Positions 60,440-64,000 of a DNA stretch of 64,000 bases are shown here, piece by piece. Positions within the stretch are counted from its first letter, which is position 1; the number at the start of each line of letters is the position of its first letter. Below the pieces are notes generated by a model. It ran no database searches. It saw nothing but the letters and a program-made list of their open reading frames with translations, and was not told where the DNA came from. The stretch comes from Chitinophagales bacterium. GTDB lineage: Bacteria; Bacteroidota; Bacteroidia; Chitinophagales; JADIYW01. The stretch lies in the NCBI GenBank assembly GCA_020636545.1, contig JACJXS010000008.1, positions 124,001-188,000 on the forward strand, in the 5' to 3' direction. The translations under genes and the position numbers were made by a program.

Positions 60440-62335
60440 ATGTGTGGTATCGCTGGTAATTGCTCTTTTTCTAACTCAATTATTTCTGAAGCTATTTGGA
60501 ATGAAATTGCCACATCTTTGAATAAACGTGGACCTGACCATCAATCAATTACTTCAATAAATAACACAACTTTAGTTCATGCTCGATTGTCCATTATAGA
60601 TACAAGCTCGGTTTCGCATCAACCAATTTATGATAAAACTGGGAGATTTGCTATTGTTTTTAACGGTGAAATTTTTAATTTTCAATCTCTTAAAAATGAT
60701 TTAGAAGATAAAGGCTATACATTTAATACACATTCGGATACGGAAGTTTTGTTATATGCTTTTATTCATTATAAAGAAAAATGTTTGGATTTGCTGAATG
60801 GATTTTTTGCATTTGCTGTTTATGATAAATTGGAAGATGAACTTTTTATTGCAAATGATAGGTATGCCGAGAAACCTCTTTATTATGCTTCAGATAAAGA
60901 TGGATTTTATTTTGCATCTGAATTAAAAACTCTTTTGAAATTTCCTATTGACAAAACATTAGATTGGATAGCCGTTTCGCTCTATTTTCAATTGAATTAT
61001 ATTCCTAATAATTTGTCAATTTTTAAGCAAGTAAAAAAGTTAAATGCAGGACATTTTATTTATGTAAAAAATAAACAAATTAAAATTCAGCAGTGGTATT
61101 TTCTACCTTATAGTGCTGAAAAGGCTGAGGGAAACTTATTGTCTTATGCTCAACAGCAAGAAAAATTAAGAGCACTTTTAGATGATGCTGTACGTTTAAG
61201 ATTAATAGCAGATGTCCCGTTAGGTGCATTTTTAAGTGGAGGAATAGACTCTTCGGTAATGGTTGCTCTGGCAAGTAAGCATTCGCCTCATTTGAATACT
61301 TTCTCCATTGGCTTTGAAGATAATGCTTACTTTGATGAAACAGAATATGCAAATCTGGTGGCTAATCATTTTAAAACCAATCATACTGTTTTTAAACTTA
61401 AAAATGATGACTTATTACAGAGCTTACAAGAGCTTTTGGATTATACTGATGAGCCATTTGCAGATTCATCTGCCTTGTTGGTAAATTTGTTGTCTAAATA
61501 TACCAAGCAACATGTTACAGTTGCTCTTTCTGGCGATGGTGGAGATGAATTATTTGCTGGTTATAATAAGCATTATGGCGAATGGCAAAGTAGAAATGGA
61601 GGTTGGAAAGCTTCTGTTATTCAATCTCTATTACCTGTGTGGCAAAAATTGCCGAAGTCAAGAAGTGGAGGTTTCGGTAATAAATTCAGGCAATTGGAAA
61701 GATTTGCTACAGGAATGAATTTAAGTCCAGCAGAACGATATTGGCGTTGGTGTTGTTTTATGGACGATGACGAATTAAATTTTTTACTGAATGGGAAACC
61801 AGAAGCCGTATTAGAAAATATTATTAAGGTTCGACAGCAATTTACACAATTTGTACACTCAGATGGTACGCTAAATGATTGTTTGAGAGCTGATGTTGCT
61901 TTAGTTTTGGCGAATGATATGTTTGTAAAAGTCGATAGAATGAGTATGCGAAATTCATTGGAAGTGAGAGCACCATTTTTGGATTATCGAGTTGTGGAGT
62001 ATGCATTTACATTACCAGTTTCATCTAAAATTGATGCTCACTTAAAAAAGAAAATTATTCAAGATACTTTTAGAGATGTTTTGCCAAAAGAATTGTACAA
62101 TAGACCCAAAAAAGGTTTTGAAGTGCCATTGTTACAGTGGTTTAGAACTGACTTAAAAGACTATTTGGATAAAGAGATATTTGATGAGGATTTTATTAAA
62201 ACCCAAAATATTTTTAATTTGGAATATATTAGAAGTTTAAAACAACAATTATTTTCTAATAATCCTAATGATGTTCACGCAAAAATTTGGGCATTAATTG
62301 TCTTTCAGAATTTTTATAAAAAATACATACTCTAA
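60440..62335 (+). CDS. asnB: Asparagine synthase (glutamine-hydrolysing)
   Basis: The protein has 631 residues when started at the ATG at 60440. This start is needed because the N-terminal amidotransferase uses Cys2 (MCGIAGN) as nucleophile; an upstream in-frame start would bury it. The glutaminase domain has KRGPDHQS, ARLSIIDTSS and FNGEIFNF. The synthetase domain has the pyrophosphate loop FLSGGIDSSVMVALA and VALSGDGGDELFAGYNKHYG. It makes asparagine, though such enzymes in glycan loci can amidate sugars. The end lies 2 nt from the converging gene. Confidence 0.95.
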   Translation: MCGIAGNCSFSNSIISEAIWNEIATSLNKRGPDHQSITSINNTTLVHARLSIIDTSSVSHQPIYDKTGRFAIVFNGEIFNFQSLKNDLEDKGYTFNTHSDTEVLLYAFIHYKEKCLDLLNGFFAFAVYDKLEDELFIANDRYAEKPLYYASDKDGFYFASELKTLLKFPIDKTLDWIAVSLYFQLNYIPNNLSIFKQVKKLNAGHFIYVKNKQIKIQQWYFLPYSAEKAEGNLLSYAQQQEKLRALLDDAVRLRLIADVPLGAFLSGGIDSSVMVALASKHSPHLNTFSIGFEDNAYFDETEYANLVANHFKTNHTVFKLKNDDLLQSLQELLDYTDEPFADSSALLVNLLSKYTKQHVTVALSGDGGDELFAGYNKHYGEWQSRNGGWKASVIQSLLPVWQKLPKSRSGGFGNKFRQLERFATGMNLSPAERYWRWCCFMDDDELNFLLNGKPEAVLENIIKVRQQFTQFVHSDGTLNDCLRADVALVLANDMFVKVDRMSMRNSLEVRAPFLDYRVVEYAFTLPVSSKIDAHLKKKIIQDTFRDVLPKELYNRPKKGFEVPLLQWFRTDLKDYLDKEIFDEDFIKTQNIFNLEYIRSLKQQLFSNNPNDVHAKIWALIVFQNFYKKYIL

Positions 62336-62337
62336 GA

Positions 62338-63876
62338 CTATATTTTTAGATACTTCATCCTAATAAAATCCTTACTTGAAAACTTATAATTATTAGACTC
62401 AATAATAGCTTTTTGGATTTGTTGTTCTATTTCAGTTTTATATTTGCTATCATTTCTTACATAGAAAAATAGATTGTAACTCGGCATAGATGCTAAAGTT
62501 CCAATATAAGTATGTTTTTTTTCTGCTTGAATAAAATCGTAAATTTTACCCATTGTCGATGTTTTTCCTTTTAAGTTTTCTACTTGATTTGTGAAATCAA
62601 CCAGAATAACTAAGTCTGTTTTTATAGAATCAAAATAGGCTTTGTTAATATGTTGTTTAGAAAGGTAAACATCTGCTAAACCTTGAGCATCATAGAATTT
62701 ACAATCGCCAATATATGGAATGACACCAGCATCGCCCAACAAAATTTTCATATCTTTGTGTCCAATTTCCTTTATAGCTTTGCCAACTTTAATGTGTCCT
62801 TTTTGCATCGCAAATGGAAACATCGCATTGTTCTTTATGGATGAAATTTCAACAATATTATTGCTGAATAGACCTTTTGCAGTAATCAAAATAAGAAATA
62901 TTGAAACAGCCACTAAACTTTGTTTTATCTTCTTATCTGATTTTAATTTATCAAAAATTACAATCATTCCGAAGATTATAATTGGATAGAAAATTTGAAA
63001 TCCAAATCTATTGGCATAATTCATTAATAATGCAGAAGAGCCATAAAATACATAGTATATCCCAAATGAAAGCAAAGCAGAATATCTAAAAAGTTTATGG
63101 CTTTTGGCAATGAAAAAAATTGCAAAAAAGCCTATTAAATATTGCCAAATCGTAAATGTATTATATACATAACCCCAAATTCCTAAATTATTTCCAACAG
63201 ATTTATGATAGAATGAAAGGGGTAATGGTAAGCCAAAATACAAATATCTAGCTATAAAATATAGTACACCAATACTACCAAATAGGAATAATGTTGGAAA
63301 GTATATTTTCTCTTTTTTTATTAATGCGATGTACACAAAAATAAATGCTGAGAAAATTGCACCTTCAGGACGTGTAAGCGGTAATAATAAGGCAAAAAGC
63401 CAAAGTTTGGTTTGTATTTTGTTGGAGAAATCATTTTTATCTAATAGGGTAAAAATTTCTAAAAGCAACCAAAACCAAAAAGTGGTTTCTAATCCTGCAT
63501 ATATATGAACATGTGTTTGCCAATTTGAAACATAAATTAAGATAGCCAACCTAGCCCAATATTTTTGATGAATACTGAGGTAAATTCGTCTAATAATCAA
63601 TAAAAAAAAGAAGAAAGTAATGATTTTAAAAACAATTTGAGGTTGTACTTTAATCAATGGAGGAATAACAGAAAGCATCATGTAAGTAAAACTTGTATAG
63701 GCTTCAATAAGCTCATGATCTGCATTCCAATTCCAAATTCCATAGTGAAATAAGTTGTATCCATATCGAAAACATATATACGCATCATCAACTGTCATCT
63801 GAACAAATAGAAAAAAGCCAGCAAGGATTGCTAAGAGAATGAGTAGCTTAAAGATAAAGGGAAACCTATTTTGCAT
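62338..63876 (-). CDS. Multipass membrane protein, GT-C glycosyltransferase-like
   Basis: The protein has 512 residues with about ten membrane segments (FKLLILLAILAGFFLFVQM, then many more). The first outer loop holds VDDAYICFRYGYNLFHYGIW and IEAYTSFTYMML, the DDAYI..RY..N pattern of AftB-like and related GT-C arabinosyl/mannosyltransferases. A soluble C-terminal part follows (LGDAGVIPYIGDCKFYDAQG). The lipid-sugar donor and acceptor are unknown. Its first 11 nt overlap the end of the next gene upstream. Confidence 0.8.
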   Translation of the reverse strand: MQNRFPFIFKLLILLAILAGFFLFVQMTVDDAYICFRYGYNLFHYGIWNWNADHELIEAYTSFTYMMLSVIPPLIKVQPQIVFKIITFFFFLLIIRRIYLSIHQKYWARLAILIYVSNWQTHVHIYAGLETTFWFWLLLEIFTLLDKNDFSNKIQTKLWLFALLLPLTRPEGAIFSAFIFVYIALIKKEKIYFPTLFLFGSIGVLYFIARYLYFGLPLPLSFYHKSVGNNLGIWGYVYNTFTIWQYLIGFFAIFFIAKSHKLFRYSALLSFGIYYVFYGSSALLMNYANRFGFQIFYPIIIFGMIVIFDKLKSDKKIKQSLVAVSIFLILITAKGLFSNNIVEISSIKNNAMFPFAMQKGHIKVGKAIKEIGHKDMKILLGDAGVIPYIGDCKFYDAQGLADVYLSKQHINKAYFDSIKTDLVILVDFTNQVENLKGKTSTMGKIYDFIQAEKKHTYIGTLASMPSYNLFFYVRNDSKYKTEIEQQIQKAIIESNNYKFSSKDFIRMKYLKI

Positions 63877-64000
63877 TATTTGGAAGTAAATCTTTTCTGT
63901 AAATAATATATTCTTTTCTATCAGGTAATTGTAATTTTACCCAACCTAAGCTTTCATAATTATTGATGAACTTAATCCAAGTAGTATCTTCAGAAAATCG
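63866..64000 (-). CDS. Partial gene, C-terminal end only
   Basis: The frame is open from the window edge to a TAG at 63868-63866. It encodes 44 residues (FSEDTTWIKFINNYESLGWV, ending LLPNNAK). It overlaps the start of the GT-C-like gene by 11 nt, so both are co-transcribed. The short text resembles the C-terminal domain of other membrane glycosyltransferases, but the family cannot be fixed from so little. Confidence 0.6.
   Translation of the reverse strand, partial: RFSEDTTWIKFINNYESLGWVKLQLPDRKEYIIYRKDLLPNNAK

Overview
The window is AT-rich chromosomal DNA from a member of the Bacteroidota. This rests on the TAnnTTTG-type -7 promoter elements in front of many genes, a type IX secretion (T9SS) C-terminal sorting domain, a PorW/SprE-like TPR protein, a DUF2723 membrane glycosyltransferase, a TonB-dependent receptor with an N-terminal carboxypeptidase-regulatory-like domain, and the conserved block sigma-54 activator / LptE / repeat protein / SecG. 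I cannot name the genus. No rRNA, tRNA, CRISPR array, prophage or replication origin was seen.

Layout. 1-2154: a large PKD/Ig-like surface protein, cut by the window edge. 2322-6659: sigma-54 activator, LptE, an internally repetitive protein and SecG, tightly packed. 7616-17538 (mostly minus strand): a secreted protein, CoA-transferase, a BamA/TamA-like barrel protein with NAD kinase, CCA-adding enzyme, Sel1-repeat protein, metallo-hydrolase and glycosyltransferase. 17670-22037: UDP-glucose dehydrogenase, UDP-glucuronate decarboxylase and a tandem SDR protein, which give a UDP-xylose/UDP-glucuronate sugar supply. 22072-23816: a secreted-protein gene split by a 915-bp IS5-family element. 24000-28039: superoxide dismutase, M42 peptidase, Ppx/GppA and the 2-oxoglutarate dehydrogenase E2.

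28086-33453 is the most distinctive block. It is a compact minus-strand cluster with an RIC/ScdA di-iron repair protein fused to four DUF2249 repeats, a cupin, a DUF1858-DUF2249-DUF2249 protein, a multipass NnrS/CcoN-like membrane protein, a MIP18/DUF59 iron-sulfur assembly protein, an Rrf2 regulator with clustered cysteines and a second cupin. A palindrome overlaps its promoter region. Together they look like a self-regulated nitrosative-stress and iron-sulfur repair operon.

33601-44431: M23 peptidase, a fusion of a 6-phosphogluconolactonase-like domain with an alpha/beta hydrolase, Sua5, a PDZ protein with a T9SS signal, a START protein, an aminotransferase, a LEA-like protein, a zinc-ribbon membrane protein with a frame-disrupted C-terminus, and an M13 peptidase. 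44599-50717: PorW/SprE-like TPR protein overlapping PBP1A, then a GT2 glycosyltransferase. 50769-64000: MscL, DUF2723 protein, a hypothetical protein, ABC-F ATPase, TonB receptor, AsnB and two membrane proteins of likely GT-C type (one partial).

Two places carry pairs of compensating one-base frame changes at short homopolymers (the transposase and the zinc-ribbon protein). They may be real decay or assembly error. Five strong hairpin terminators mark gene ends.
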